From Paracoccaceae bacterium (GTDB lineage Bacteria; Pseudomonadota; Alphaproteobacteria; Rhodobacterales; Rhodobacteraceae): DNA of 64,000 nt. The number at the start of each line of letters is the position of its first letter. The stretch's first letter is position 1. The DNA is taken from contig JAHDXW010000001.1 of NCBI GenBank assembly GCA_023383015.1, forward strand, positions 124,001 to 188,000. The letters are read 5' to 3'. Below the pieces are notes generated by a model that saw only the letters and a program-made list of their open reading frames with translations, was not told where the DNA came from and did not search any database. Positions 1 to 9,382 of the stretch are shown here, one piece after another. The translations under genes were made by a program, and so were the position numbers.

Positions 1-2
1 CC

Positions 3-41
3 CGGATCGTCGCCCGATGCGGCAGCGTCCCGACGCGCTGA
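3..41 (+). CDS. 3' tail of an upstream gene, possibly the AmgK-type sugar kinase (partial)
   Basis: A frame open from the window edge ends at a TGA at 39-41 and overlaps the next gene's start by 25 nt. Only 12 residues are visible, so no domain can be read. In alphaproteobacteria the gene before a MurU-like nucleotidyltransferase is usually the anomeric sugar kinase AmgK, which is why I suggest it. This is inference from family gene order; the frame could equally be chance. Confidence 0.3.
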   Translation, partial: RIVARCGSVPTR

Positions 42-721
42 TGCTGTTCGCCGCGGGCTTCGGCACGCGGATGGGGCCGCTCACCGCCGGGCGGCCGAAG
101 CCCATGATTCCGGTGGCGGGCCGGCCGCTGATCGACCGGGCGCTGGCGCTGGCCGCGGCCGCCGGAACCGGCCGCATCGTCGTCAACACCCATTACCGCG
201 CCGACGCCATCGCCGCCCATCTCGCCGGCCGGCCGGACATCCTCATCGCGCACGAACCCGCCATCCTCGAGACCGGGGGCGGCCTCAAGGCGGCGCTGCC
301 CGCCCTCGGCGCCGACGCCGTGCTGACGCTCAACGCCGATGCCGTCTTCACCGGGGCGAACCCGCTCGCATCGCTCGCCGCCGCCTGGCCCGCGGCGGCC
401 GAGGCGGGGGCCGAGGCGCTGCTCCTGCTCGTGCCGGCGGCGGCCGCGCGCGCCCACGCCGGGGCGGGCGACTTCGCCCTCGGCCCCGACGGCCGCATCG
501 CCCGCAGGGGAGCCTTCGTCTACAGCGGGGCGCAGGCGATCGCCGCCGCGGCGGTGGCCTCCCATCCCGGCACGGTCTTCTCGCTCAACGCCGTGTGGGA
601 CGGGCTCATCGCCCGCGGCGCGGCCTTCGGCCTCGTGCACCCCGGCGGCTGGTGCGACGTCGGCACCCCGGCCGGCATCGCCGAGGCCGAGGCGCTGCTG
701 GCCGAGGTCGGGGATGGCTGA
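17..721 (+). CDS. murU: MurU-like nucleotidyltransferase (N-acetylmuramate-1-phosphate uridylyltransferase family)
   Basis: A 234-residue sugar-1-phosphate nucleotidyltransferase. The N-terminus carries the nucleotide-binding signature FAAGFGTRMGPLT followed by the RPKPMIPVAGRPLI lysine motif; LNADAVF in the middle is the metal-binding segment. The small size without an acyltransferase tail matches MurU, which activates recycled MurNAc-1-phosphate to UDP-MurNAc in peptidoglycan recycling. The related mannose-1-phosphate guanylyltransferases cannot be excluded from motifs alone. The frame stays open to the window edge, so the start at 17 is the first visible one. Its end overlaps addB by 8 nt, implying coupling. 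Confidence 0.75.
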   Translation: MRQRPDALMLFAAGFGTRMGPLTAGRPKPMIPVAGRPLIDRALALAAAAGTGRIVVNTHYRADAIAAHLAGRPDILIAHEPAILETGGGLKAALPALGADAVLTLNADAVFTGANPLASLAAAWPAAAEAGAEALLLLVPAAAARAHAGAGDFALGPDGRIARRGAFVYSGAQAIAAAAVASHPGTVFSLNAVWDGLIARGAAFGLVHPGGWCDVGTPAGIAEAEALLAEVGDG

Positions 722-3626
722 GGGGCCGGTCTTCGCCCTGCCGCCGGGGGCCGACTTCGCCCGCGCCTTCGCCGCGGGGCTGACGGCGCGCTTCGCCGGC
801 GCCCCGCCCGAGGAACTGGCCAGGGCGGAGGTCTACCTCGCCACCGGCCGCATGCGGCGCGCCGTCGCCGCGGCCCTGGCCGCGGACGGCGCGCGTCTCC
901 TGCCGAGGCTGCGGCTGGTCACCGACCCCGGCGCCGCACTGCCGCTCGCCGGCCTGCCGCCGCCCGCCCCGCGGCTGCGCCGGCTGCTCGACCTCGCCCG
1001 CCTCACCCGGGCGGCCCTTGACCGCAGCCCCGACCTCGGCCCGCCCGCCGCCGCCTTCGCGCTGGCCGAAAGCCTTGCTCGGCTGATCGACGAGATGGCC
1101 GAGGAGGGCGTCGCCCCCGCCAGCCTCGCCCTTCTCGACGTCGGTGGCCATGCCCGCCACTGGCAGCGGGCGCAGGCCTTCCTCGCCATCGTCGCGGGCT
1201 ACCTCGCCGGCAGCGCCGGCGCCCCCGACCCAGGCGCGCGCCAGGCCATGGCGGTGGCGGCGCTGGAGGCCGGCTGGGCGGTCGCGCCGCCCGCCCATGC
1301 CGTGATCGTCGCCGGCTCCACCGGCTCGCGCGGGACGACGGCGGCGCTGATGGCCGCCGTCGCCCGCCTGCCCGCCGGGGCGGTGGTGCTGCCCGGCTTC
1401 GACGACGCGATGCCCGCCGCCGCCTGGGCCGCGCTCGCCACCGACGATGGCGCCGAGGACCACCCCCAGACGCGCTTCCTGCGCTTTCTCGACCGGCTCG
1501 GGATGGCGCCCGCCGACGTTGCCCCCTGGATCGCCGCCACCCCCCCCGATCCCGCACGCAACCGCCTCGTCTCGCTGGCGCTGCGTCCTGCTCCGGTCAC
1601 CGACGCCTGGCGGGCCGAGGGGCCGGGGCTGGGCAACCTCGTCGGGGCCGTCGCGGGGCTCACGCTGATCGAGGCGCCCTCGCCCCGGGCCGAGGCGGCG
1701 GCGCTGGCGCTTCTGATGCGCGAGGCCGTGGGCGGGGGGCGGCGCGTCGCGCTGGTCACGCCCGACCGCGGTCTGACGCGCCAGGTGGCTGCCGCGCTCG
1801 GCCGCTGGGGCATCCGCCCCGACGACAGCGCCGGCCAGCCACTGGCCCTGACCCCGCCGGGGCGGCTGCTGCGCCAGACCGCGGCGCTGTTCGGCCGGCA
1901 GGCCGAAGCCGCCGCGCTGCTCGCTGTGCTCAAGCATCCGCTGGCACATGGCGGCGCCGGCCGCGGCCCGCACCTGCTGCACACCCGCGAGCTCGAACTC
2001 TGGCTGCGCCGGGGCGGCCCGGCCTATCCCGACGCGTCCGACCTCGCCCGATGGGCGGCGCTTGCCGAGGGTCGCGCCGGTTGGGCCGCCTGGCTGTCCG
2101 GGCTGCTGTCCTGCCTCGCCGATGCCGCCCCCGCGCCGCTTGCCGAACGCTTCGCCCGTCACCTGCGGCTGGCCGAGGGCCTGGCGGCCGGGACCGGCGC
2201 GGGAGGCGCTGGGTTGCTGTGGGACGGCGCCGCCGGCGAAGAGGCGAGGTCCGCGATCGACGCCCTCGGCCGAGAGGCCGCCACCGGCCCCGAGGTGACG
2301 CCGGCCGACTATCTTGCGCTGCTCGAGACGCTGTTTTCCGGCCGGGCGCTGCGCGAGACGGTGGCCGCCGACCCGCGGGCGATGATCTGGGGCACCATCG
2401 AGGCGCGCGTTGGCGGGGCCGACCTCGTGCTGCTCGGCGGGCTGAACGAGGGCAGCTGGCCGGCCGCACCATCGCCCGACCCCTGGCTCAGCCGGCCGAT
2501 GCGACGGGCCGCGGCACTCCTGCTCCCGGAGCGCCAGATCGGGCTTGCCGCGCACGACTTCCAGCAGGCGGTTGCCGCGCCGCAGGCGGTGCTCAGCCGC
2601 GCCATCCGCGATTCCGACGCGCAGACCGTCCCGGCCCGCTGGCTCAACCGGCTGATGACGCTGCTCGCCGGCCTGCCCGGCGGCGCGGACGCCCTGGCCG
2701 CCATGCGCGGCCGCGGCGACCGGGCGCTGGCCCTTGCCCGCGCCCTCGAGCGCCCCGCCGTCGCCCAGCCCCGCGCCGGGCGCCCCGCGCCCCGCCCACC
2801 GGCCGCGCTGCGCCCGCAGTCCCTGTCGGTGACCGAGGTCCAGACCCTCATCCGCGATCCCTACGCGATCTATGCCCGCCACATCCTGCGCCTGCGCCCG
2901 CTTGACCCGCTCGGCCCCGATGCCGATGCGGCGCTGCGCGGCGAGGTGCTGCACGGGGTGATGGCGCGCTTCCTGCGCAACCGTCCGGGCGACGAGGCGC
3001 CGGCCGCGGCCGCCGCCCGGCTTCTTGCGCTCGCCGACGACGAGCTTGCCCGCGAGGTGCCCTGGCCGGCGGCCCGACGGCTCTGGCGGGCGCAGTTTGC
3101 CGCCGTCGCGCCCTATCTCCTGGCCCGCCTCGCCGCCGCCCCTGGCACCCCCGCCGGTATCGAGATCCGCGGGGTGCTGCGCATCGACCCCCCGGGCACG
3201 ATGCTGACCGGCCGGGCCGACCGCATCGACCGGCTGCCCGACGGCCGGCTGCACGTCATCGACTACAAGACCGGCAGCCTGCCCACCCTGGCCGAGATGG
3301 AAGCCTTCGACAAGCAGCTGCTGATCGAGGCGGCGATGGCCGAGCGCGGCGGCTTTGACGGCCTCGCCCCCGCCCCGGTGGCCCGGATCAGCCACATCGG
3401 CCTGCGCGGCGAAGCCACCGAGCGCTGCACCGAGCTTGCAGCCGACGCCACCGCCCGGCTGTGGGAGGGGCTGTCGCGGTTGCTGGCGGCATACGGCCCG
3501 GGCGGGCGGCCCTATCTTTCCCGTCGCGCCGTCAGGAGCGAGGGCTGGGCCGGCGACTACGACCACCTCGCCCGCTTCGGCGAGTGGGAGCCGACCGACC
3601 CGCCGGCGCCGGAGACCGGACCATGA
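714..3626 (+). CDS. addB: Double-strand break repair protein AddB (alphaproteobacterial type)
   Basis: A 970-residue partner of AddA in the helicase-nuclease that resects double-strand breaks and loads RecA. The body is a degenerate, probably inactive helicase. Near the C-terminus a RecB-family nuclease motif is plain: GRADRIDR, then VIDYKTG at about residues 848-854 and FDKQLL shortly after, supplying Asp, Lys and Gln. Only one Cys lies in the last 150 residues, so the four-Cys iron-sulfur cluster of Bacillus AddB is absent, which fits the alphaproteobacterial form. The start is the ATG inside ATGGCTGA overlapping the previous stop; the longer upstream frame is a shadow of murU. The stop overlaps the addA start. 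Confidence 0.93.
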   Translation: MAEGPVFALPPGADFARAFAAGLTARFAGAPPEELARAEVYLATGRMRRAVAAALAADGARLLPRLRLVTDPGAALPLAGLPPPAPRLRRLLDLARLTRAALDRSPDLGPPAAAFALAESLARLIDEMAEEGVAPASLALLDVGGHARHWQRAQAFLAIVAGYLAGSAGAPDPGARQAMAVAALEAGWAVAPPAHAVIVAGSTGSRGTTAALMAAVARLPAGAVVLPGFDDAMPAAAWAALATDDGAEDHPQTRFLRFLDRLGMAPADVAPWIAATPPDPARNRLVSLALRPAPVTDAWRAEGPGLGNLVGAVAGLTLIEAPSPRAEAAALALLMREAVGGGRRVALVTPDRGLTRQVAAALGRWGIRPDDSAGQPLALTPPGRLLRQTAALFGRQAEAAALLAVLKHPLAHGGAGRGPHLLHTRELELWLRRGGPAYPDASDLARWAALAEGRAGWAAWLSGLLSCLADAAPAPLAERFARHLRLAEGLAAGTGAGGAGLLWDGAAGEEARSAIDALGREAATGPEVTPADYLALLETLFSGRALRETVAADPRAMIWGTIEARVGGADLVLLGGLNEGSWPAAPSPDPWLSRPMRRAAALLLPERQIGLAAHDFQQAVAAPQAVLSRAIRDSDAQTVPARWLNRLMTLLAGLPGGADALAAMRGRGDRALALARALERPAVAQPRAGRPAPRPPAALRPQSLSVTEVQTLIRDPYAIYARHILRLRPLDPLGPDADAALRGEVLHGVMARFLRNRPGDEAPAAAAARLLALADDELAREVPWPAARRLWRAQFAAVAPYLLARLAAAPGTPAGIEIRGVLRIDPPGTMLTGRADRIDRLPDGRLHVIDYKTGSLPTLAEMEAFDKQLLIEAAMAERGGFDGLAPAPVARISHIGLRGEATERCTELAADATARLWEGLSRLLAAYGPGGRPYLSRRAVRSEGWAGDYDHLARFGEWEPTDPPAPETGP

Positions 3627-6600
3627 CGACCGACCATCCCGGCACCCGCCAGCGGCAGGCCGCCGACCCCGGCGCCTCGGTGTGGCTGTCCGCCAACGCC
3701 GGCTCGGGCAAGACCAAGGTGCTGATCGACCGCGTCGCGCGCCTTCTGGTCGAGGGGGTGGCGCCGCAGCGCATCCTGTGCCTGACCTACACCAAGGCCG
3801 CGGCCGGCGAGATGCAGAACCGCCTGTTTGCGCGCCTCGGCGGCTGGGCGATGCTCGACGACGGCGGGCTTGGCGAGGCGCTCGCCGCGCTCGGGGTCGT
3901 GGGGCCGCTCGCCCCCGCCCGACTCGCCGCCGCCCGCCGGCTCTTCGCCCAGGCGATCGAGACGCCGGGCGGGCTGCGCATCCAGACCCTGCACGCCTTC
4001 TGCGCCTCGCTCCTGCGCCGCTTTCCGCTCGAGGCCGGCGTCAGCCCGGCCTTCACCGAACTCGACGACCGCGCCGCCCGGCTGCTGCGGGCCGATGTGC
4101 TGGAGACGCTCGCCCGCGACGACCCCGCCGCACTCGACGCGCTGGCCCGGCTCGCCGGCGGCGCCGAGGTGGGCGAGCGGCTTGATGACATCGCCGCCGG
4201 ACGGAGGAACTTCCGCTACCGTCTCGACGAGGCCGGCGCGCACGCCGCCTTCGGGCTGCCGGCCGGCTTCGACGAGGCAGCCCTTTGCGCCGCCGCCTTC
4301 GACGGCAGCGAGAGCCCGCTACTGGCTGCGCTGGTGCCGCTGCTCGACGCCGGTACCCCGACCGACGTCAGGGCCGCCGGCCGGCTCGCCGCCCTGCTGC
4401 CGTGGACGGCCGGTGCCGCCGTGCTCGAGGCGCTCGAGGGCGTGCTCCTCTACGGCTCCGCGGCGAAGGCTGCCTTCGGCGCCAAGACCGGTGCCTTTCC
4501 AACCAGGCAGACTCGGTCGGCGCTCGGCCCCCTGCTCCAGCCCCTCGAGGCGCTGATGGCGCGGGTCGAGGCCGCCCGGCCGCTGCGTCTGGCGCTCGAG
4601 GCGGCCGTCCGGACGGCGGCGCTGCACCGTTTCGCCGGCCCCTTCCTCGACGCCTATGCCGCGGCCAAGGCACGGCGCGGCTGGCTCGATTTCGACGACC
4701 TCATCCTTGCCGCCGCCGACCTGCTCGCCGACCCCGGTCGTGCCGCCTGGGTGCTGTGGCGGCTGGACGGCGGCATCGACCACATCCTTATCGACGAGGC
4801 ACAGGATACCAGCCCCGCGCAGTGGTCGCTGGTCGAGAGCCTGACCCAGGAGATGACGGCCGGCGAGGGCGCACGCGCCGGAGGGCGGACGCTTTTCGTC
4901 GTCGGCGACCGCAAGCAGTCGATCTACTCGTTCCAGGGCGCCGACCTCGCCGCGTTCGACGGCACGCATCTGCGCTTCCGCGACCGCCTCGCGGGCTCGC
5001 CGCGGCCCCTGCTCGACCTCACGCTCGAGTATTCCTTCCGCTCCTCGCCCGCGATCCTCGGCGTCGTCGACCTGACCTTCGACGAGCGCCGGGGCGCGGG
5101 TCTCGGCGGCGAGGTGAAGCACCGCCCCTTCCTGCACGGCCTGCCCGGCCGTGTCGACCTCTGGCCCGTGGTACCCAAGCCCGAGCGGGCCGAGGATCCG
5201 GCCTGGGACGACCCCGTCGACCGGGTCGAACCCGACCACCCCGAGAAGCTGCTGGCGCGGATGCTTGCGGCCGAGATCGGCCGGATGCTCGGCACGCCGG
5301 TTGCCACCCGCGAGGGCCCCCGCCCGCTGCGGGCCGGCGACGTCATGGTGCTTGTCCGCCGCCGGTCGGTGCTCTTTGCCGAGATGATCCGCGCCTGCAA
5401 GGAGCTCGGCCTGCCGGTCGCGGGGGCCGACCGGCTGCGCGTCGGCGCCGAGCTTGCGGTGCGCGACCTCGCCGCGATGCTGTCCTTCCTTGCCCTGCCC
5501 GAGGACGACCTCGCGCTCGCCTGCCTGCTGCGCTCGCCGCTGCTCGGATGGGACGAGGGCGCGCTCCTCGCCCTTGCCCAGCCCCGCCCGCCCGATGCCA
5601 GCCTGTGGCAGGCGCTGCGCAGCGCCGGGGCGGCGCACCCCGACAGCATGCGGTTTCTCGACGACCTCCGCGCCCATGCCGAGTTCGAGCGGCCCTTCGA
5701 CCTTGTCGAGCGCGCACTCGTGCGCCACGACGGCCGGGTGCGGCTCATCGCCCGGCTGGGGGCCGAGGCCGAGGACGGAATCGACGCCTTCCTCGCCCAG
5801 GCACTGGCCTACGAGCGCACCGAGGTGCCAAGTCTGACCGGCTTCCTGCGCTGGATGGAGACCGGCGATCTGGAGATCAAGCGCCAGCTCGACGCCGCGG
5901 GCGACCTCATCCGGGTGATGACGGTGCATGGCGCCAAGGGGCTCGAAGCGCCGGTTGTCATCCTTCCCGACACCGCCGTGCGCCGCCCGCCGCGCGCGCC
6001 GGCCATCGTCTCCACCGATGCCGGAGCGCTCGCCGGCATGGCCCGCGAGGATTCGCCGCCTGCCCTCGCCGCAGCCGCGGCCGTAGCGGCCGCCCGGGCG
6101 GCGGCCGAGGAGGACCGGCTGCTCTATGTCGCCATGACGCGGGCGCAAAGCTGGCTGATCGTCGCCGGCGCCGGCGATACCGGCAGGGACTGCTGGTACT
6201 CGCGCATCGCCGCAGGGATCGAGGCGGCTGGCGCCACCGCCCTTTCCACCCCCGCCGGCCAAGGCCTGCGCCACGCCCAGTTGCCCTGGCCCGCCGACGC
6301 CCCTGCCGCGCCGCCCGCGGCCGGGGCCGCGCCCGGGCTGCCCGGCTGGCTGCGCCTGCCCCCGGCGCCGCCCGCCGCCGGGGTCGTGCTCCTCTCGCCA
6401 TCCGGCCTCGGCGGCGCCAAGGCCCTCCCGGGCGAGGTCGCCGGGCTGGAGGCCGAGGCCGCGCTGCGCCGCGGCCGGGCTCTGCACCTGCTGCTCGAGC
6501 ACCTCCCCGGATGGCCCGAGGAAGGCCGCGCCAGGCGCGCCGCCGACCTCGTCGCGGCCGCCGACGATCCGCCGCCGCAGACCGACCTTCCCGGCCTTGT

Positions 6601-6973
6601 TGACGAGGCCGCGCGCCTGCTTGCCGACCCCGCGCTGGGCTTCCTCTTCGCCCCGGGGGCGCTCGCCGAGGTGCCGCTCACCGCCGCCCTGCCCGAGCTC
6701 GGCGGGCGGCGCATCCTTGGCCAGATCGACCGGCTGCTCGTCCTGCCCGGCCGCGTGCTCGCGGTCGACTACAAGTCGAACGCCATCGTCCCCGACCGGC
6801 CCGACGCGGTGCCCGAGGGGCTGCTGCGGCAGATGGGCGCCTATGCCACCGCCCTGGCCCAGATCTACCCCGGCCGGAGGATCGAGACCGCACTCCTCTG
6901 GACGGCGTTGCCGCGGCTGATGCCGCTGCCTTCCGCCCTCGTCATGGCGGCCCTGCACCGGGCCGCGGCTTGA
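3623..6973 (+). CDS. addA: Double-strand break repair helicase-nuclease AddA
   Basis: A 1116-residue UvrD/Rep-type (SF1A) helicase fused to a RecB-type nuclease. Walker A NAGSGKT is at residues 25-31, followed by LCLTYTKAAAGEM (motif Ia), LIDEAQDTSP near 390 (motif II), VGDRKQSIYSFQGA (motif III), VMTVHGAKGLEAPVV (motif V) and LLYVAMTRAQ (motif VI). The C-terminal nuclease shows VDYKSN near 1048 and LLRQMGAYA after it. It translocates on DNA and, with AddB, degrades ends until a recombination hotspot is met. The ATG sits inside ATGA shared with the addB stop, so the two subunits are translationally coupled. The trxA promoter begins at its last codons. Confidence 0.95.
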   Translation: MTTDHPGTRQRQAADPGASVWLSANAGSGKTKVLIDRVARLLVEGVAPQRILCLTYTKAAAGEMQNRLFARLGGWAMLDDGGLGEALAALGVVGPLAPARLAAARRLFAQAIETPGGLRIQTLHAFCASLLRRFPLEAGVSPAFTELDDRAARLLRADVLETLARDDPAALDALARLAGGAEVGERLDDIAAGRRNFRYRLDEAGAHAAFGLPAGFDEAALCAAAFDGSESPLLAALVPLLDAGTPTDVRAAGRLAALLPWTAGAAVLEALEGVLLYGSAAKAAFGAKTGAFPTRQTRSALGPLLQPLEALMARVEAARPLRLALEAAVRTAALHRFAGPFLDAYAAAKARRGWLDFDDLILAAADLLADPGRAAWVLWRLDGGIDHILIDEAQDTSPAQWSLVESLTQEMTAGEGARAGGRTLFVVGDRKQSIYSFQGADLAAFDGTHLRFRDRLAGSPRPLLDLTLEYSFRSSPAILGVVDLTFDERRGAGLGGEVKHRPFLHGLPGRVDLWPVVPKPERAEDPAWDDPVDRVEPDHPEKLLARMLAAEIGRMLGTPVATREGPRPLRAGDVMVLVRRRSVLFAEMIRACKELGLPVAGADRLRVGAELAVRDLAAMLSFLALPEDDLALACLLRSPLLGWDEGALLALAQPRPPDASLWQALRSAGAAHPDSMRFLDDLRAHAEFERPFDLVERALVRHDGRVRLIARLGAEAEDGIDAFLAQALAYERTEVPSLTGFLRWMETGDLEIKRQLDAAGDLIRVMTVHGAKGLEAPVVILPDTAVRRPPRAPAIVSTDAGALAGMAREDSPPALAAAAAVAAARAAAEEDRLLYVAMTRAQSWLIVAGAGDTGRDCWYSRIAAGIEAAGATALSTPAGQGLRHAQLPWPADAPAAPPAAGAAPGLPGWLRLPPAPPAAGVVLLSPSGLGGAKALPGEVAGLEAEAALRRGRALHLLLEHLPGWPEEGRARRAADLVAAADDPPPQTDLPGLVDEAARLLADPALGFLFAPGALAEVPLTAALPELGGRRILGQIDRLLVLPGRVLAVDYKSNAIVPDRPDAVPEGLLRQMGAYATALAQIYPGRRIETALLWTALPRLMPLPSALVMAALHRAAA

Positions 6974-6998
6974 CGCCCGCGGGGGGCGTCCATAGGTT
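6970..6998 (+). promoter_or_regulatory. Putative sigma-70 promoter of trxA
   Basis: TTGACG at 6970-6975 and TAGGTT at 6993-6998 are separated by 17 nt and lie 36 nt before the trxA start, the -35 hexamer overlapping the addA stop codon. The -35 is a 5/6 match; the -10 is weak, as often in GC-rich alphaproteobacteria. Transcription would start near 7005. Confidence 0.5.
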
Positions 6999-7034
6999 CA
7001 CCTCGCCCCGGAATGCCCGGAACAGGAGATGCCC

Positions 7035-7355
7035 ATGGCCACCGTTGCCGTCACCGATGCGACCTTCGACACCGAGGTGCGCAAGTCGCCCATTCCCGTT
7101 GTCGTGGATTTCTGGGCCGAATGGTGCGGCCCCTGCCGCCAGATCGGCCCGGCGCTCGAGGAACTTGCCCGCGAGTACCAGGGCCGGCTGAAGATCGCCA
7201 AGGTCAATGTCGACGACAACCCCGGCACCCCGGCGCAGATGGGCGTGCGCGGCATCCCGGCGCTGTTCCTGTTCAAGGACGGCAAGGTCGTCTCCAACAA
7301 GGTCGGAGCGGCGCCGAAGGCCAGCCTGAAAAGCTGGATCGACGGCGCCATCTGA
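7035..7355 (+). CDS. trxA: Thioredoxin TrxA
   Basis: A 106-residue single-domain thioredoxin, a cytoplasmic disulfide reductase for ribonucleotide reductase, peroxiredoxins and other clients. [17 protein letters not shown] carries the WCGPC active site and GIPALFLF contains the conserved cis-proline. The second of two in-frame ATGs is chosen: AGGAG at 7024-7028 abuts the first ATG (7029) but sits 6 nt before the one at 7035, giving the usual MATVAVTD start. It follows addA with its own putative promoter and is followed 9 nt later by hslV. Confidence 0.95.
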   Translation: MATVAVTDATFDTEVRKSPIPVVVDFWAEWCGPCRQIGPALEELAREYQGRLKIAKVNVDDNPGTPAQMGVRGIPALFLFKDGKVVSNKVGAAPKASLKSWIDGAI

Positions 7356-7364
7356 GGCGCCGCC

Positions 7365-7913
7365 GTGGCCGCGGACCCCTGGCACGGCACCACGATACTC
7401 GCCGTCCGGCGCGGCGGCGAGGTGGTCGTCGCGGGTGACGGCCAGGTCAGCCTCGGCCAGACCGTGATCAAGGGCACGGCGCGCAAGCTGCGCCGTCTTG
7501 CCCCGGGCGGCGCCGAGGTGGTTGTGGGCTTCGCCGGCTCCACCGCCGATGCCTTCGCCCTGCTCGAGCGGCTGGAAAAGAAGCTCGAGGCCGCGCCCGG
7601 CCAGCTTCAGCGCGCCTGCGTCGAGCTTGCCAAGGACTGGCGGACCGACAAGTTCCTGCGCAACCTTGAGGCGATGCTGATCGTCACCGACGGCGCCGAG
7701 ATCTATGTCGTCACCGGCGCGGGCGACGTGCTCGCCCCCGAGCACGACGTTGCCGCGATCGGCTCGGGCGGCATGTTCGCGCTCGCCGCCGCGCGGGGGC
7801 TGATGGAGGGCGACCTCTCCGCCGAGGCAATCGCCCGCAAGGCCATGGCGATCGCCGCCGACATCTGCGTGTATACCAACGGCAACCTGACGGTGGAGCG
7901 GATCGGCCGCTGA
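7365..7913 (+). CDS. hslV: ATP-dependent protease proteolytic subunit HslV
   Basis: A 182-residue N-terminal-nucleophile threonine peptidase that forms a double hexamer capped by HslU. After an eight-residue propeptide the chain reads TTILAVRR, so the first Thr (residue 9) would be exposed by autoprocessing as the catalytic residue. [13 protein letters not shown] and the glycine-rich IGSGG segment near residue 130 are typical of the family. The start is a GTG at 7365; no ATG lies nearby. It sits 9 nt after trxA and 91 nt before hslU, which appears to have its own promoter. Confidence 0.95.
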   Translation: MAADPWHGTTILAVRRGGEVVVAGDGQVSLGQTVIKGTARKLRRLAPGGAEVVVGFAGSTADAFALLERLEKKLEAAPGQLQRACVELAKDWRTDKFLRNLEAMLIVTDGAEIYVVTGAGDVLAPEHDVAAIGSGGMFALAAARGLMEGDLSAEAIARKAMAIAADICVYTNGNLTVERIGR

Positions 7914-7926
7914 ACGGACCACGCGG

Positions 7927-7955
7927 TTGCCCTTGCCGCCTGCCGGCCATACATG
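7927..7955 (+). promoter_or_regulatory. Possible promoter ahead of hslU
   Basis: TTGCCC at 7927-7932 and TACATG at 7950-7955 are 17 nt apart in the 91-nt gap between hslV and hslU. Both hexamers match only partly, so this is a weak call; readthrough from the trxA-hslV transcript is equally possible. A Shine-Dalgarno GAGG lies at 7996-7999. Confidence 0.3.
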
Positions 7956-8004
7956 CTGCCCGGCGGCCTGCATCGGCCGGACAGGCGGACGCAACGAGGC
8001 GCCC

Positions 8005-9312
8005 ATGACCACCCTCACCCCCCGCGAGATCGTCTCCGAGCTCGACCGGTTCATCATCGGCCAGCGCGAGGCCAAGCGCGCGGTGGCGGTGGCGCTGCGC
8101 AACCGCTGGCGGCGCCGGCAGCTCGGCGCCGACATCCGCGACGAGGTCTATCCCAAGAACATCCTGATGATCGGCCCGACCGGCGTCGGCAAGACCGAGA
8201 TCTCCCGCCGCCTCGCCCGGCTGGCGCGGGCGCCGTTCCTCAAGGTCGAGGCGACGAAGTTCACCGAGGTCGGTTATGTCGGCCGCGATGTCGACTCGAT
8301 CATCCGCGACCTCGTCGATGCCGCGATGATCGAGACGCGGGCGCGGATGCGCGAGGAGGTGCGCGCGCGCGCCCAGCGCGCTGCGGAGGATCGGGTCATC
8401 GAGGCGCTGGCCGGGCGCGACGCGCGCGAGGGCACCCGCGAGATGTTCCGCCGCCGCCTGCGCGCCGGCGAGCTTGACGACACCGCGATCGAGCTCGACC
8501 TCGCGCAGGCCGGCGGCCCGGCGTTCCCGTCCATGGCAATGGGCGGGCCCGGGATGGAGATGCAGATGCAGGGCCTGCAGGATCTTCTCGGCCGCGCCTT
8601 CGGCGGCCGCAGCATCCGCAAGCGCCTGACCGTCGCCGAAAGCCACGAGCTTCTGGTTGCCGAGGAGGCCGACAAGCTGCTCGACGATGATGCCGTGAAG
8701 GCCGCGGCACTCGCTGCCGTGCAGGACGACGGCATCGTGTTTCTCGACGAGATCGACAAGGTCTGCGCCCGGGCCGAGACCCGCGGCGCCGATGTCAGCC
8801 GCGAGGGTGTGCAGCGCGACCTGCTGCCGCTGATCGAGGGTACCACCGTCTCGACTCGCTACGGCCCGGTGAAGACCGACCACATCCTCTTCATCGCCTC
8901 GGGCGCCTTCCACATCGCCAAGCCCTCCGACCTTCTGCCCGAACTCCAGGGCCGGCTGCCGATCAGGGTGGAGCTGCGGCCACTGACCGAGGCTGATTTC
9001 GTCCGCATCCTCACCGACACCGACAACGCGCTGACGCGGCAGTACACGGCGCTGATGGCGACCGAGGGTGTGACAGTCGGCTTCACCGCCGACGGCATCG
9101 CAGCCCTCGCCCGCATCGCCGCCGAGGTCAACCGCAGCGTCGAGAACATCGGCGCCCGCCGGCTCTACACGGTGATGGAGCGGGTCTTCGAGGAGCTCTC
9201 CTTCACCGCCCCCGATCGCGCCGGAGAGACGGTCACCGTCGATGCCGCCTTCGTCGAGGCCCATCTCGGCGATCTCGCCCGCTCGCCCGATCTCAGCCGC
9301 TACGTGCTTTGA
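8005..9312 (+). CDS. hslU: ATP-dependent protease ATPase subunit HslU
   Basis: A 435-residue AAA+ unfoldase that feeds substrates to HslV. The N-terminus [16 protein letters not shown] is diagnostic, Walker A GPTGVGKT is at 57-64 and Walker B FLDEIDK near 246-252. An intermediate (I) domain lies between them, with a Met/Gln-rich stretch near residues 175-195. The C-terminus LSRYVL is the tail that docks into HslV to activate it. The ATG at 8005 follows GAGG and matches the family N-terminus; the longer open frame upstream lacks homology-like sequence. It is downstream of hslV, as in most bacteria. Confidence 0.95.
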   Translation: MTTLTPREIVSELDRFIIGQREAKRAVAVALRNRWRRRQLGADIRDEVYPKNILMIGPTGVGKTEISRRLARLARAPFLKVEATKFTEVGYVGRDVDSIIRDLVDAAMIETRARMREEVRARAQRAAEDRVIEALAGRDAREGTREMFRRRLRAGELDDTAIELDLAQAGGPAFPSMAMGGPGMEMQMQGLQDLLGRAFGGRSIRKRLTVAESHELLVAEEADKLLDDDAVKAAALAAVQDDGIVFLDEIDKVCARAETRGADVSREGVQRDLLPLIEGTTVSTRYGPVKTDHILFIASGAFHIAKPSDLLPELQGRLPIRVELRPLTEADFVRILTDTDNALTRQYTALMATEGVTVGFTADGIAALARIAAEVNRSVENIGARRLYTVMERVFEELSFTAPDRAGETVTVDAAFVEAHLGDLARSPDLSRYVL

Positions 9313-9382
9313 CGTTGCTGGTGGCGGCGACGGTGCCTTGGGCATAGTGTTGCCGGCACCGAATCCCTCACCAGGTCATGGA

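Noticed and set aside
606-3566. A 986-codon open frame on the minus strand opposite addB
   Set aside because: It is an antisense shadow that arises from high GC at third codon positions; its translation is low-complexity Gly/Arg/Ala and addB is certain.
4319-6958. An 879-codon minus-strand frame opposite addA, and similar long antisense frames over mnmE, the ABC genes and the methyltransferase
   Set aside because: Same cause; their translations have no conserved motifs and the sense genes are secure.
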